Assembly: GCA_959347315.1 (NCBI GenBank)
Contig: OY365819.1
Coordinates: 20,038,877-20,102,876 of the forward strand
From: Bimastos eiseni
Lineage: Eukaryota; Annelida; Clitellata; Crassiclitellata; Lumbricidae
Direction: 5' to 3'
DNA: 64,000 nt
The notes under the pieces were generated by a model. That model was not told the DNA's origin, ran no database searches, and saw nothing but the letters and a program-made list of their open reading frames with translations. The position numbers and the translations under genes are program-made. Each line of letters starts with the position of its first letter. The first letter of the stretch is position 1. Shown here one piece after another: positions 1 to 12,500 of the stretch.

Positions 1-620
1 TCTCGAGGCGTCTTCTGACTCATATAGGCATCACGTCGTCTGATTCACGATGTCTCGCGACTCATGCTTCTCCTGTTCACGACGTCGTCGGATCATGACC
101 CTAAGACATGTAACTCTAGTGACTGAGGACGCAATGACTCTGTTGACTCATGTCATCAAACACTCAAGTTACATGACTTAAGACTCAGCACGCCTTCAGT
201 CGTAACCCAATTGGGATAATTTTCGGCGTCCCTCGAGACATGATTTCATAGACTTCTGCCTTTCAAGTGCTAGTATTTAATATCTGATCCTTCATGCCTG
301 ATGTGTCGCATAACCATTGACATTATATTGTCTTCCAAACTCCCCTCTCCCAAATCATTCAGTTGTCGGGTTAAACAATTTATTAGGTTAGGTTCTGATT
401 GTAGTCTTTCGCAAACATCGGAACCATGAAGTTCGTGCACTTACGACTCTCTCGTATAAGCTTCAATCGGAACTTCGTGAATAAATTTTCCGCATTCTGT
501 CTTCAACGTCGTTCTATTTCCATTTAAATTTATGTCGACTAATGAAGATGGAACATAAAAGAAACAGATGAAGTTATTTCACATATTAACACTTTAACGT
601 CGAGCTGCGCTGGATCTGTT

Positions 621-768
621 CAATGATTGCCATCATCGTTTGACAGTTGGGGTGGGGGCACTCAATGAGAGGTGTAAGAAATGTGGAGGGACAAACGTAT
701 AACTAGTTCCCTCTTTGCAAAAGGTGGGGTGACTTGTCCCCCTCGACCACCGGGATCGTCGTATCTGC
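621..768 (+). mobile_element. degenerate hAT-like MITE (copy 1 of 3)
   Basis: It shares the string of features GAGAGGTGTAAGAAATGTGG, CACGTATAAC-like and GGGGACTTGTCCCCCTCGACC with the clearer copies at 44215 and 44584. The ends are degraded and I see no clear target duplication. Confidence 0.6.
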
Positions 769-1221
769 CCATCTGTGAATGTGAATTTGTTTGAAAGCGA
801 CGAAAGCGACGGACTATCCGCTGGTGCGTGTGGATAATAACGACGCATTGGAAATCTTCGAAAGGTTTAACGGGAAGGAAGGGCTCAACAATCAACACAG
901 CAGGCAAACAGGTTCTTGACACTACAGAGTACGATGTGATGTCATGTAATGTAATCGATGTTGACAGAGGAACTTACGCAATCGCCTTTATTCACAATCA
1001 CACTGCCTTATTCCATTGTGTCTGTGTTCTGCTTTTCTCCGCAATTTGTTTCCAACTCATCATCGCACAAAGGTCATTGCAGAGGCGTCAGACACTTGTG
1101 ACCAGAGGGTTTGCCTACATCACTAGGAGGGGAATTGACGCCGCTGGACCATTGCACATTGGTTCAGGCTATTTCCCATTGAAGACGCGTTTCACTCATA
1201 GCGGTTTCAGTTTGACCACAC

Positions 1222-1290
1222 TGTGCGATAAGAATGACCATTAGCGTGCCCTCCTCTTTTATCCAGGCCTGGGACTTACGCGTGTGGGAT
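1222..1290 (-). repeat. dispersed SINE-like repeat (family B), fragment
   Basis: It contains ATTAGCGTGCCCTCCTC followed by TTTTATCCAGGCCTGGGACT. The same block recurs at 6885-6962, 25345-25385, 25880-25985, 46330-46440 and 54240-54305. Confidence 0.5.
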
Positions 1291-4200
1291 AAGTATAAGT
1301 CTTGACCCGTCGGTAATACGATTGCGCAACGCTTATCGCGCGCAGACAACGCCGCTTTTGTTTGTATGCATACATGTATGTATGTATTTACCTGTATGTA
1401 TGAAAATAATCAATTAATTATCCTGTCATACAGCAGGAAAAGTGAGACAAAAATCGTAGCCTCATACAACCGATTGCGAGCTGCCGTGAGGGCGCTCGCC
1501 TTATGGCGTAAAGCATACATGCTCGATCGTACTCTCACATAGGGCCGTGTTTTGCCTCCATCTAACTTTAAAAGCAACTAGAGAAGCAGCGACATATGCA
1601 AGTAGTTGAAGCAGCAGCAATTGCTTAGCATTGACGTGCCTCAATTTAAAACGATAATTCCATTCAGCTTACGGCGCAAAAGAACTCAGCGTCAGTTCCA
1701 TCCTCAGACCAGAATAGTGCATCCCTTCAATTATCGCTCTGCGCTGGTTGCCTAACTTACGCATCGGCGTCTTGAGTATTCTTAAGGCGGCGTTGTCGTC
1801 GACAGAGCGCAGTACATTATCGTCTGCCATCTGGCAATGGCGGGAAGTGAGAACAGCGAGGTCATCAATAGAGTTTATTGTCTTTTATAGGAGCAGAGGG
1901 AGAGGGGGGCTTCAACCGGGTCTCGTCAGTCTGTGCAAGGCCCGCGGAAATATTTGCCAAAGCCAGCTGACCATTTGTCCGAGCAAGTAATAGACTGGAC
2001 ATCACTCGACCGAATGGGGTTTTTATATAGCGCCTACGGTGCACGAGTCGACTCAACAGCAGCGCTCGTTGACTCTAGCCTAACGCTAACCTCTCGACTG
2101 TACTTTATTTCATTCTATCCAGGACTGTCTGTCTGTCTCTCTTTCTCGAACATATGCATGTATATAAGCACATACACAGATGCACGTATGTATGCATACA
2201 TAGACACGTCCCGCACATACAGGTATTTATACACGCCCACAGACATACACTCTCGTTCCTTCCGTGTTACAGCATATATGAGTGGTCACATACTGTCGCG
2301 GGTTTCACTCTGGCCACTCATTCTTTTTGATAACGAGAGTACCCGCTGGTTCTTTCCTCTATCACCAAGCTCTGCAACATGACACACTTGATGGTTTCAA
2401 TATGTTTATTTAATGATATATATATACACTACTCATCCTATCTACACTTACTGGAGTTACTAGTGTCCTTTTAGAAATGTTTCCCTGGTTTACGTTGGAG
2501 ACGGGATTCCCAACTACGTTGATTATCCTTACCGTCAGAACGACCTAGCGTCTCCCCCAGTTCCGAAACAAGTCCCTGTTCCTTCCCTTGCTACACTATA
2601 AAAACCCTTCTAGAGACGATTTCCTTCGACCTCCCAAACGCAAAAACTCGTATCTCTATTTGACGACAAATCACCTGCTGAAACTATTCCTAAACCGGGT
2701 TGGTCGGATCTTGATGTCCCTAGCATAACGTCAATCACTATGGGCGTACCGTTAATGTTTGACTAGCGGCTGTCATGGCTGGACCTTGCCAGTGTTATAG
2801 ACGTGCACCAGGTCCCAGGGATCGAATTTCATTATTATCGTTATACCGCCTAGTGGGTTGCGTCATTCGTATCGGAATTGTCCCCTATTCATGATCCGTG
2901 TCAACCAGCCGGTCCAGACCCAATCTTCCACTGATTCATGAATTTATTGTCTGTGGGTCGTAGAGATGGAAGGGGCAGTCGGTTTTGACATCTGCCTTGC
3001 GGTGTCGGGTTCCGTTGTTTGACACCCCGATGATCTTTGCATAATTCTCGCCGTCTGTATTGAGGCCGTCTGCTTCAGGCGAAACCCATTGATGTCTCCC
3101 ATCTCAGATTTCAGGTAGACACCTTCATTCGTGGTCCTCCTACGCCTCTGCTGTCCGTCGATGACTTTTATATAGCGCCAACGTCCAGAGTGTCGCGCGT
3201 CACACATACACACTTGTATAATCCAAATTTTCTTATAATTATCAAAAAAGCAATTATATCTATAAAAAGCTTAAAATTATATTGTAAAACAAAGAAAAAC
3301 GGAGATAGCATAATTAGTGCAAATTTATGCATTCCTCAAAATGAAAGACTCTGGCAGAATCATAGCAATAAGTTGAAATAAAATGTTTGATAACAATAAC
3401 TCGAAACAATTAAAACTTTAGGTTTCTCCCTTTTCCCACGGTGAAGCAAAATGCTCCTTCACGGAGTAAATAATTTCCAATTACTCTCCATTTTCTTTGT
3501 TTCAGCGACTCTCTGTGGCTCGTGCGTTTTGACGGGATTATTGATTCCTGCTTGTGTGTTACGGAATTGCTGCCTTACTTCCAAAACTTCAAAATCGACA
3601 CCGAATGTAAAGAAAACAATCCAAAAATTAGGAATGCAATAATCATGATTAGTGTTATTAAATTGTGGTGACAATCACTGTTAGTTATGCGAACCTTGTT
3701 TGATTGAGTGAAATTTTAAATAAAGTTTCGCAACTCCATGTATGATGTGATGTCACATTTTGTTTACCCTCCCCCTCGTCACATATCGACACAAATGTGT
3801 GACCCCTACACTAGGCGCGTGGCGTCATTATGGACGGTCTCTTTGTCACCACGGGGATTTTTAACATGGCGCTATATAAATGTCCGAGAGTAGTTTCGCG
3901 CTGATTCTGTTAGGCACCCAATTGTTTTGGTATTAGATTTCATTCGTAAATTCTTCTCATTTGAAGGAGCAGACATTTTTACCATATAAACTTCCTTTCA
4001 CAGTGTCCGCTTCATAACAGAGACAGTCATAATCCGCTGGGTTCTCTTATCACTAGTATAGCATAAATCTAGTTCGACAAAGACACTTTGATATTTCGCC
4101 TGTGATAACCTTTCATTTGAAATAGTATATAATGCACAATTCTAGCCATAATCAGAATAGATGACTAAACGACAGTTTAGACTTTAGACGCATATTCAAC

Positions 4201-4382
4201 TTTGTTGCAAGTTCTACCTTTGCCATCAGATTTAGATATAGGCCTATACGAGCGATATAGTGAACGTGCTCTGAAATTGTGCTTCTACTCAACAATGCCA
4301 AGAATGGTTATAATTCTCGTTTAAAAGCCAATCTACAATCATTTGAGGTATAATACGAAGAGCGATGTCCCAAGGCGATACT

Positions 4383-4806
4383 TCTCTGTTATTTGTTTAG
4401 TATGACCAATTACGAAGAGTGTCTAGGTTATTTATTTAGTATCGATTACAAAGGGTTTCTCGGTTATTTATCTAGTATCGATTACAAAGGGTCTCTCGGT
4501 TATTTATTTAGTATCGATTACGAAGAGCTTCTCGGTTATTTTATTTAGTATCGATTACGAAGAGTTTCTCGGTTATTTTATTTAGTATCGATTAGGAAGA
4601 GTTTCGCGGTTATTTAATTTATTATCGACTATGAAGAGTGTCTCGGTTATTTTATTTATTATCGATTATGAAGAGTTTCTCGGTTATTTTATTTAGTATA
4701 GATTACGAAGAGTTTATCGGTTATTTTATTTATTATCGATTACGAAGAGTTTATCGGTTATTTTATTTATTATCGATTATGAAGAGTTTATCGGTTATTT
4801 ATTTAG
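4383..4806. repeat. tandem array, about 38 bp unit, about 11 copies
   Basis: Successive units contain TCGGTTATTTTATTTAGTAT followed by CGATTACGAAGAGTTT with point changes. The right-hand units are the most alike. Confidence 0.9.
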
Positions 4807-6380
4807 CAGATGACGCCGTCCCCTACGTCATTTTCTCTTAAGCGCAAACGACGTAGGCCGTGATAATTTTTTCCATGTTTGTTTGTATGAATTCACAGGA
4901 AATAACTGTCAATCTAGGCAGGGCTTGAAGTGGGAAAAAGAGGTGCTAGTATGGTTACAAGAACCTCTCCCTCTCCTGTTCTCTTACCTCGAGAAGTACC
5001 GGTATGCTTGCAGTCGACTATAGGACATCTGGTTTGATTTTGGTGGGGGTCAGGACCTTGTGATTTGACGTCATATTTGAGGGGGTCATGGCATTTGTAA
5101 CGACGTGTGACGAAGGGGAGGGGTCAAAAATCGTCAAAAATTGCGTGACGTCATTTATGGACGGCTCCCCAAGCGTCCAGGCACTTCTTTTTTAACACTT
5201 TAAGCACTGGGCATACCTTTTCATATTGTCCCACTTCAGACCCAAATTTTGGCTACACACAGAGTCGGAATTTTGACTATGAAAGCCTCATTATGATAGA
5301 AAGTCTCTTCGTCTCATTTAGTATCTACAGCTTATCCCACCAGGCATTTAACGTTGGAGGTGGTTACGATTAGTGAGGTCTACCCTTGACTAGGCTATAT
5401 AGCAAGATGAACAACAAGTATCAATTTGCCAACTATTATTATTAGTAATTTCACAGCAACTGCAACAACTTCATTGCAAACTATATTTAGGACTATACAC
5501 TACGCACAGTTATGACTAGAGTTGAGTCAGCAGTTGAATAACTGCTTGTAGAGTTTACATTCAGACATAATTACATAATTACAGTTAAGATCAGCAGACG
5601 TACGTCATTTTTAATTACGCTGTGCTCTGTATTACACGGGTCGAACACGCAGCTTGTTTATCATAGTATTAAATTGAGATAATTATTATATGGTACTCCG
5701 TAGGCCTAAAGTTGTTTACAGAGTTCCTATCCTGTGATAACTCAGCCGACCCACAGTTCTTTGAAGGCTCTCCTTGAGTGAAAACTCAGTTGTTTAAAGG
5801 CTCTTATTCATTGTGCTTAAGCATTACATAGGCCTAAGAATTATGCATAATTACATGCCCAGCCATTTGTAATAATCGGCTTCAGATACCAAATCATGAC
5901 TTGGCCGCTCTTTCCACTGCTCCCTATTTCGAGTTCATGGTTTTTCCATCTGACTTTATGACCATGTCCACATTCTGACTGGAGAAGAAACGCTCAGTCT
6001 TAGAGATGTCGTGGATTTTGGGTGGATCCATGCATATGTAGACTCCTTCGTCTGGACTATATACGGCAGGATATCCAGGACCGACTGATCTCAACTGGAA
6101 TTTTCCAACGCAATCTGCGTTTTAATTTCACTTAAGGTTTCCCTTAATGAGGTAACCCTCTGGGATAACTCAATCAATAATTGATACGATTACCATCGAC
6201 TGATGCCTTGTGCATTATCAAAATGGCGCTATTAAAGCAAACAGACTGGATTGGACTCAACATGCACACAAGTCTGAACCTTTATATAGCGCCTTTTGGG
6301 AAACTCTAAATGGTCATCATGTGATGAAACGGTCGAGTTGAGATTAGGTTTTCCTCTTGTGAAGTCTCTTTACTCGCTTG

Positions 6381-6562
6381 TTATGCATATCGTGGACAGA
6401 ACTGGTAGACGAGTCGTTTGGATTGATTCGTTTTTCGAATAATTCCTTTCTTGTAGTACTGGCGAATGGATCGACTGAGTTTGTCGTAGTTCATCGCTGG
6501 ACGGTTTTTTCTCTCACCCCACAGCTTAGCCACATGAACGGAGTCTTCGATCTTGAAGATTC
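6381..6562 (-). CDS. SPDEF: SPDEF/Ets4 terminal exon (ETS recognition helix and stop)
   Basis: It encodes IFKIEDSVHVAKLWGERKN, then RPAMNYDKLSRSIRQYYKKG and KRLVYQFCPRYA before TAA. It contains the DNA-recognition helix with its two arginines (SRSIRQYY). The protein ends nine residues after LVY, as SPDEF-type proteins end soon after the ETS domain. Acceptor TTTGTAG. Confidence 0.96.
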
Positions 6563-9500
6563 CTACAAATGAACAAATACTGTCTCTCTCAAATCCCTAA
6601 TTCACTGGCCAAGCAAACAGTCTTCCAGACCACCTGAAGAATATTTGCGTCGTCTCTGGAAACATTTAATTCACAGCTAAAAATCTATCTTTCTAAACGA
6701 TCATATTATTACCGACGTTAACTTTTGAATTCGTATGCAGCACCTATCCTTCGAACCCGGGTTAGCGACGGCGCTATAGAAATCATCATCACCATCACGA
6801 TCACTAGTATAATATCACTATCATTATTACTATCATTATCAGACTTATTATTATTATTATTAATATTATTATTATTATTATTACTCGGTGTAACGACGCC
6901 GTGTTCCAACAGAGGTCATTAGCGTCGCCCTCCTCCTTTATCTATACCTGGGACTGGTAGCACGAGTGTACGGTCAGTGCAGGGTTCCTTTCTTTGCTAT
7001 TTTATTTGCAGGTGTGTATATATCGAGTCCTTTGACCGATGCCCAGCGTCATAAACCAGCGATTAAATTATCTGGAGTGGACCCCTCAGTTCATTTTTCA
7101 ACACCGCCAGTTAACTCTCAAAAACTACCTAGGGATCAAGCAAACGCCCAGATCAGCTTTCATTGGCCTAATGTACCTTAGCACAGCTAAGAATCGAGTT
7201 CGTGCACCGAAAACCCACAGTTACCCGCTACAACTTAGCCCGTATACCGGTATCAGGTTCGTACAAATTCTGGTCGGGACATCTGGACATGTGAACATTT
7301 TTCAACCCCCTCCTCCCATCCTCGGTTGAAATTTGACAATTCAAACCCTGTCGCAAATGATTAGCATCTAAGCAAATTATAACATGGTAACCACATTGGA
7401 AATTCATCAGGGTGAATTAACCTTTCTATACATAAATAGGCCTATATTAAAACGTACTTCATAAATATCTCTACGTCATTCGACCAGTATGATAATCAAT
7501 TATTTTCAGCAGACAAAAGCCACAAACTTGCACCCACAGGCAATGCACATATACGCGTAGCCACGTAGATTCACACGTGTGCAAATGCATAACATTCATA
7601 CATATATCATACATATGAATGTGCGTACGCGTAGGCCTAATATAAGACCGCAGTGATTAATTTATGTGCATGCGTTATATATACGAGGAACAGTTGACTA
7701 TTCATCTTTCCAAGTAACCGATCCTTTGAATCGAGTTCATTCACGATCTCCATATCAAGATCTTATCAATGCAATAATTTGATTAACAAAGCGTCGCTCA
7801 CTGTTAGCGACGCCAAGACGGCGTCGCTAACAGTATATTGCTTTATCGTAGCAACCTCTGATAATAATAGTTAGCCTGTTCTATTAACCTTTGTGCACAA
7901 TGCAACCGAAATAATGAAGTAACTGATTTTTGTTGAAGCCTGCTGTGGACGTTCGTTTATCGTGTGCACAAAGGCGTCTTTGTTCTAGCTCCAATGTCAT
8001 GGAAGAAAGATTTCACGAGAGGAGGGCAGAGTCGATGGAGAGCGGAGCCTGAGAGGCACTTTGTGTGGAGTTTCAGTGACTCTACTGTACTTAGTATCGA
8101 TACATTGAGGGGGAGATGGGCGAGGGCCAGTACTTTCCACGCCGTCTGTTCTGCCAGCCAACAGTACAGGCCTACGTCAGTGTTTCATTTTAACGGTGAT
8201 CTCAACGTCCTAAAATAAAATGTAGCAAACCTCTTGTTGGAATAATCAGAAATGCTTATTCAGACATGCAGTCTGAAGAAGCAGTCACTAAAGTAACTAA
8301 GATGGTCACATACGTAATTGTCTCATTCTAAAGCTGCAAATGTGGCTTATGGCTAGATAACGATCTGGCTTCATAACAAGACAAATTCGGTTTGATAGTG
8401 GGTAGCTCTAGATGCACTTTCTCACCAGCCACATTAAAATGTCTGATCGTATGCAAACGGTATGAGGCATAAACATTATAATACATCACGATTGTATTAT
8501 GAATTCACGACAAACCAGATGAGAGGAAATGGCAATAAATTTCAAACCGAATGCGAACAACGGTCTTATTCTGTACGCCAACATCGAGCTTAAACAAGGT
8601 TTCGCACGAATTGATAGCATCGGTCGGTGACTGTGTACGTGTGACCCTCACCTTGTTTTCTGTCAATCCATCGGATGCAGTCTCTATAGAGCGATGGTTG
8701 AACGAGTAGCTCGTGAAGGAATTGCCACAAGTGGTTGCCCTGCTTTGCATGAGGTTGCCATATCTCTGGCGAATCACCTGCAAATGACAAGCGTTCAGTG
8801 AAATCATGGACTAATGAATTAACCAATTAATTGATTAAGTAACACAATCAATCAAGTGGTAAATTATGAAATTAGCGAACGAATTTGGCAAATTAACGAA
8901 CTAGTGAATGAATTGTTACATAAATACTTCTACATAGCCGTGTTTTTTGATGTAGGCCTATGGCTGAGACATTGAAGAAAGGGTCGCCACATCTATTTTT
9001 TTAGAATAATTATAATGAATGTGGGTGATTTTCTCACCTTCTTCAACCAATACAGCTGAAGCTCATTCACCTCACCGATCAATGTTGGCAATTATCTTGG
9101 GACTGCCTAATATTAGACCACTAGAAACATATGATGCACTATCGGCATTCCAGGTCCCCAATGCTGCCTTGAAGTAAATGCTATTAAATCTATGGAACTT
9201 GATTTAACGCCTCTGCAAGAAATCTACTCATAGACGTTCATTCATCCATGGCGACACAAATCAATCTCAAGCAACTTGCAAAACAAAGGCGCATTTCTCA
9301 TTGGCAACAATCGCATCTCAAAAAGTGGTGAGTTTCCAGATGGAAGAGCGATCAGCTGAGAAGATTCGGCTCTGTTTGGTAAGCCTAGAGGTGCCTGAAC
9401 GGGTCACCAGAAGCTCACCGCCAGAGAAAGAACGAAAGAGATCGATGACCAGCCAAAGCTGAACCCGGCAGCATACATGTTTCCTATTACTTATGTTAGC

Positions 9501-12500
9501 CCTATGACGTTCACCTAACACATTATTCCAATCGTGTATCTGCCATTGTGTTGCGGCATGTCCACCCTTGTCATCCTTTCAATAGAAGCTAATGTTTTGC
9601 ATAATTTGAACCTCATCCTCAGCGAATACAAAGACCGAAATTCTTTGCCATTCGATCCAGACTACAAACAGGCGACGGATGTTGAGAACCTACCCGGACT
9701 CGTCCTTTGAGATGCATCGCTTGACGAGGCGCAGTCGCTGTCCAGAGAGACTCCAGAGTCGGCATCGTAGGGAGGTCGAGTACCGTCGAAGTAGCATCCC
9801 CAAAGACCCTCTGCAGCATCCATATTAGCTGTAGCAGCCGCAGAGACATAGTCCGACAGAGGCCCTCCAGCGGACGCCTCGGACTCGTAGGATGGCGTGT
9901 CTGGAACGGAATCGACGACGAAAGTTGGAATTCTGTGCTCAAGAGGAGAGGAGAAGGAACTTCCTTGACCGGGCGACGGTTGACTTGTTGACGCAAGGCT
10001 GATCGATGGCAGTTCACTTGTCAAGTTTGAGAATGTTGGTATTGTTGACGACGCACCGATTGGCGTGAACCCGGTTGACAAAGAAGGTTGACAATGAATG
10101 GCAACTCTGGCAGACTCGTTCTTGGTTGACGTCTCGAGACCGAGTGTAGTGCAATCAGACACTGAATGTGACGCTTCATCGCTTTCTACTGTGGCCACTC
10201 CGACGTCGTATAGTCTCTGCTCGGATTCTGCTGATGCGATTACGTGGACTAGAAACAAATATTCACGCGATGACAATATTGACATAGCAGAAATCGCAAT
10301 GAAGAATTATGCAACGATCAGCAATGCTCACAAGCAATGTATGGACAATGTTCTTACAATAGACAATGTTTTTACAATAGACAATGTTCTTACAATAGAC
10401 AATGTTCTTACAATAGACAATGTTCTTACAATAGACAATGTTCTTACAATAGACAATGTCCACACAAGACACAGTTTTCATACAATGTAGGCCTATAATT
10501 TTCACAAAATCGACAATGTTCAAATAGTAAACAATGCAGGCCGACATACAATAGTCAATTTTGACACAACTTTAAATTGGACAAATACATTGCAGTCTCT
10601 CTTCAAAGCTCGCATTTCGAATTAGTTGTATTAAAACAGTCTATTTGCAGTTAGAGTTCACCCAACAGATATTGTTATCAATAGATGCATATTCAACTCA
10701 AGCTCCAATTTTATTATTTATTGACAAAGACCTCTAAAAATTAATTGTTCTCACTTCTTTTTTATACAACTGGATTTCATCTGCATTTCACTAACTCAAA
10801 TTCACCTGTTAAAGGCCTATGTTGCTTTTGCGCGTTACAATATCCGTATTAGTACTTGAAATATTAACAAAAACTAGTGATGTATTACATAATTATACAC
10901 GATTCTATTGACTGAGAACCGTTAACATTCTTGAAATACTATTCTGTGCAGGTTAGAATACAGGCAAAAGCTCGACACAACTTACAGAAAAATAGACGAT
11001 ATAAACGTTAGGTGATTCACCTGTGATATTGCTCGGGTAATTAGTACAGGGTACGTGCAGCCTTTGAAAGAAGCGTTGATCCCTTACCGTTTTTCCAGAG
11101 CTCCAGTTCTGCATAGAGGTACTTTCCAGACGCTTCGAAATGCTCTTGGAAGTCTGATAGAGAGAACTGACAGAGTTCGTTTCCACTACAATGTAGATTC
11201 TTGAGCAGATGGTTTCTCTGGGCGTCAGTCACTCGGAACCGTCTCAAGGCCCAGTCACTCCAGGCACTCACATCATCAACCGTCCAAGACCAAGGATCTG
11301 AGAAATAAAACAGAAACCAATGTTATAAGTACCCATAAATTAAACTTATATATCTAGTACTTAATCTATTCTTCAAAAAGACTTACGTGTACAATTACTG
11401 CTCACGAGGTTTCAATCGCCTTGTAATGTTTGAATCATATACCCACCGCGTTGAACTTATGATCTTTGCAGAATCAAATTTATGACATCGATTCTGGGTC
11501 TGGCGGTGTCATTTAGAGAACGCCCCCGTCAATTTGCGGGCGTTTTCTGTCCCATCTTGGGATTTGGCTACCTTCAGAAATCTTAGTTCTGCATCTCAAG
11601 GTGAACTTGTAGCTCCCTTCAATGATTCAACGTCATGCCTTTCCAGTGGTTAGACCGATCACCTGGAAAAACCTTCCATATGGACCTGCGTACTCTTACA
11701 GCTGCATAGACTGTTTACGAGCATCTGACGACTGTTCTCAATCACCGAGGTTGGGCTGGAACCCCTGAGCAGGTTTTTATTGTGGGAAGGAGCACTATAA
11801 TACATGTATTATAGTGCTCCTTCCCACAAAGAAAACCTGCTCCGGTATATAAGTTCAATGAATGAGTTCAACTTTGAGTGCAGGCATTTATTACAACATT
11901 TCAATCTCCAGGAGGTTAGTTAACTAACTGGGAGATGCTTACCAACCATTTCTACACGATTAAAAAATATATATTGATAAGATCTGGCCATAAAAATGCA
12001 TAATGCAACCCGCGACCTATCTCCCACCCCACTGGCCGCCGACGCAATGCTAAACCCTTAACCCTCTATGTGTTCATCGGGGTCAGAAGACGGCTGTGGG
12101 TTTTAATAGAGACCATGGTTCGAGCGTTGTTTACCTAAGGATTCATCTGCCGCCCGTTGAGGGAGGGCATGAGACCTTCATGCAGTCAATCAAATGGAAT
12201 GATCAAGTGGTTTTCAGCTGATAACCTGCCCGTCAAAAATTATCGTTGTGTCTGTGTTCTTGGGACTCAGAAATTCCACTGAATAATCACCTTCACGGGA
12301 TCTATCGTGTTTCAAACCACTTGCCACGTACCTCAGTTAAACAATGCACCTCATTGTTTAACTGAGGTACGTGGCAAGTGGTTTGAAACACGATAGATCC
12401 CGTGTATTGTCTGTCATCGTCATATGGTGGAACATTAAACTCCCATAAGATCAGACAGTGTGTCAATGGAAAACTCTTGGTTGCTGATTTCTATTTGGTT

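Larger units (their letters stand above)
1..6380. other. non-coding flank downstream of the ETS gene
   Basis: No coding region is recognised. It holds a hAT-like MITE copy (621-768), a dispersed SINE-like repeat (about 1222-1290), four copies of the TTTATATAGCGCC tail motif (2022, 3167, 3869, 6281) and a 38 bp tandem array (4383-4806). The 3' UTR of the ETS gene lies directly below 6381. The rest looks like unique AT-rich sequence. Confidence 0.6.
6563..8651 (-). other. intron of the SPDEF/Ets4 gene
   Basis: The intron splits the ETS domain. It holds a SINE-like family B copy with an AAT tail (6838-6962) and a perfect small hairpin at 7801-7833. No further exon is seen; the open frames near 6966-7329 and 7964-8218 show no family. 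Confidence 0.75.

Noticed and set aside
828..1244. 138-codon plus-strand open frame
   Set aside because: No recognisable family, overlaps a MITE and a SINE-like repeat; best explained by chance.
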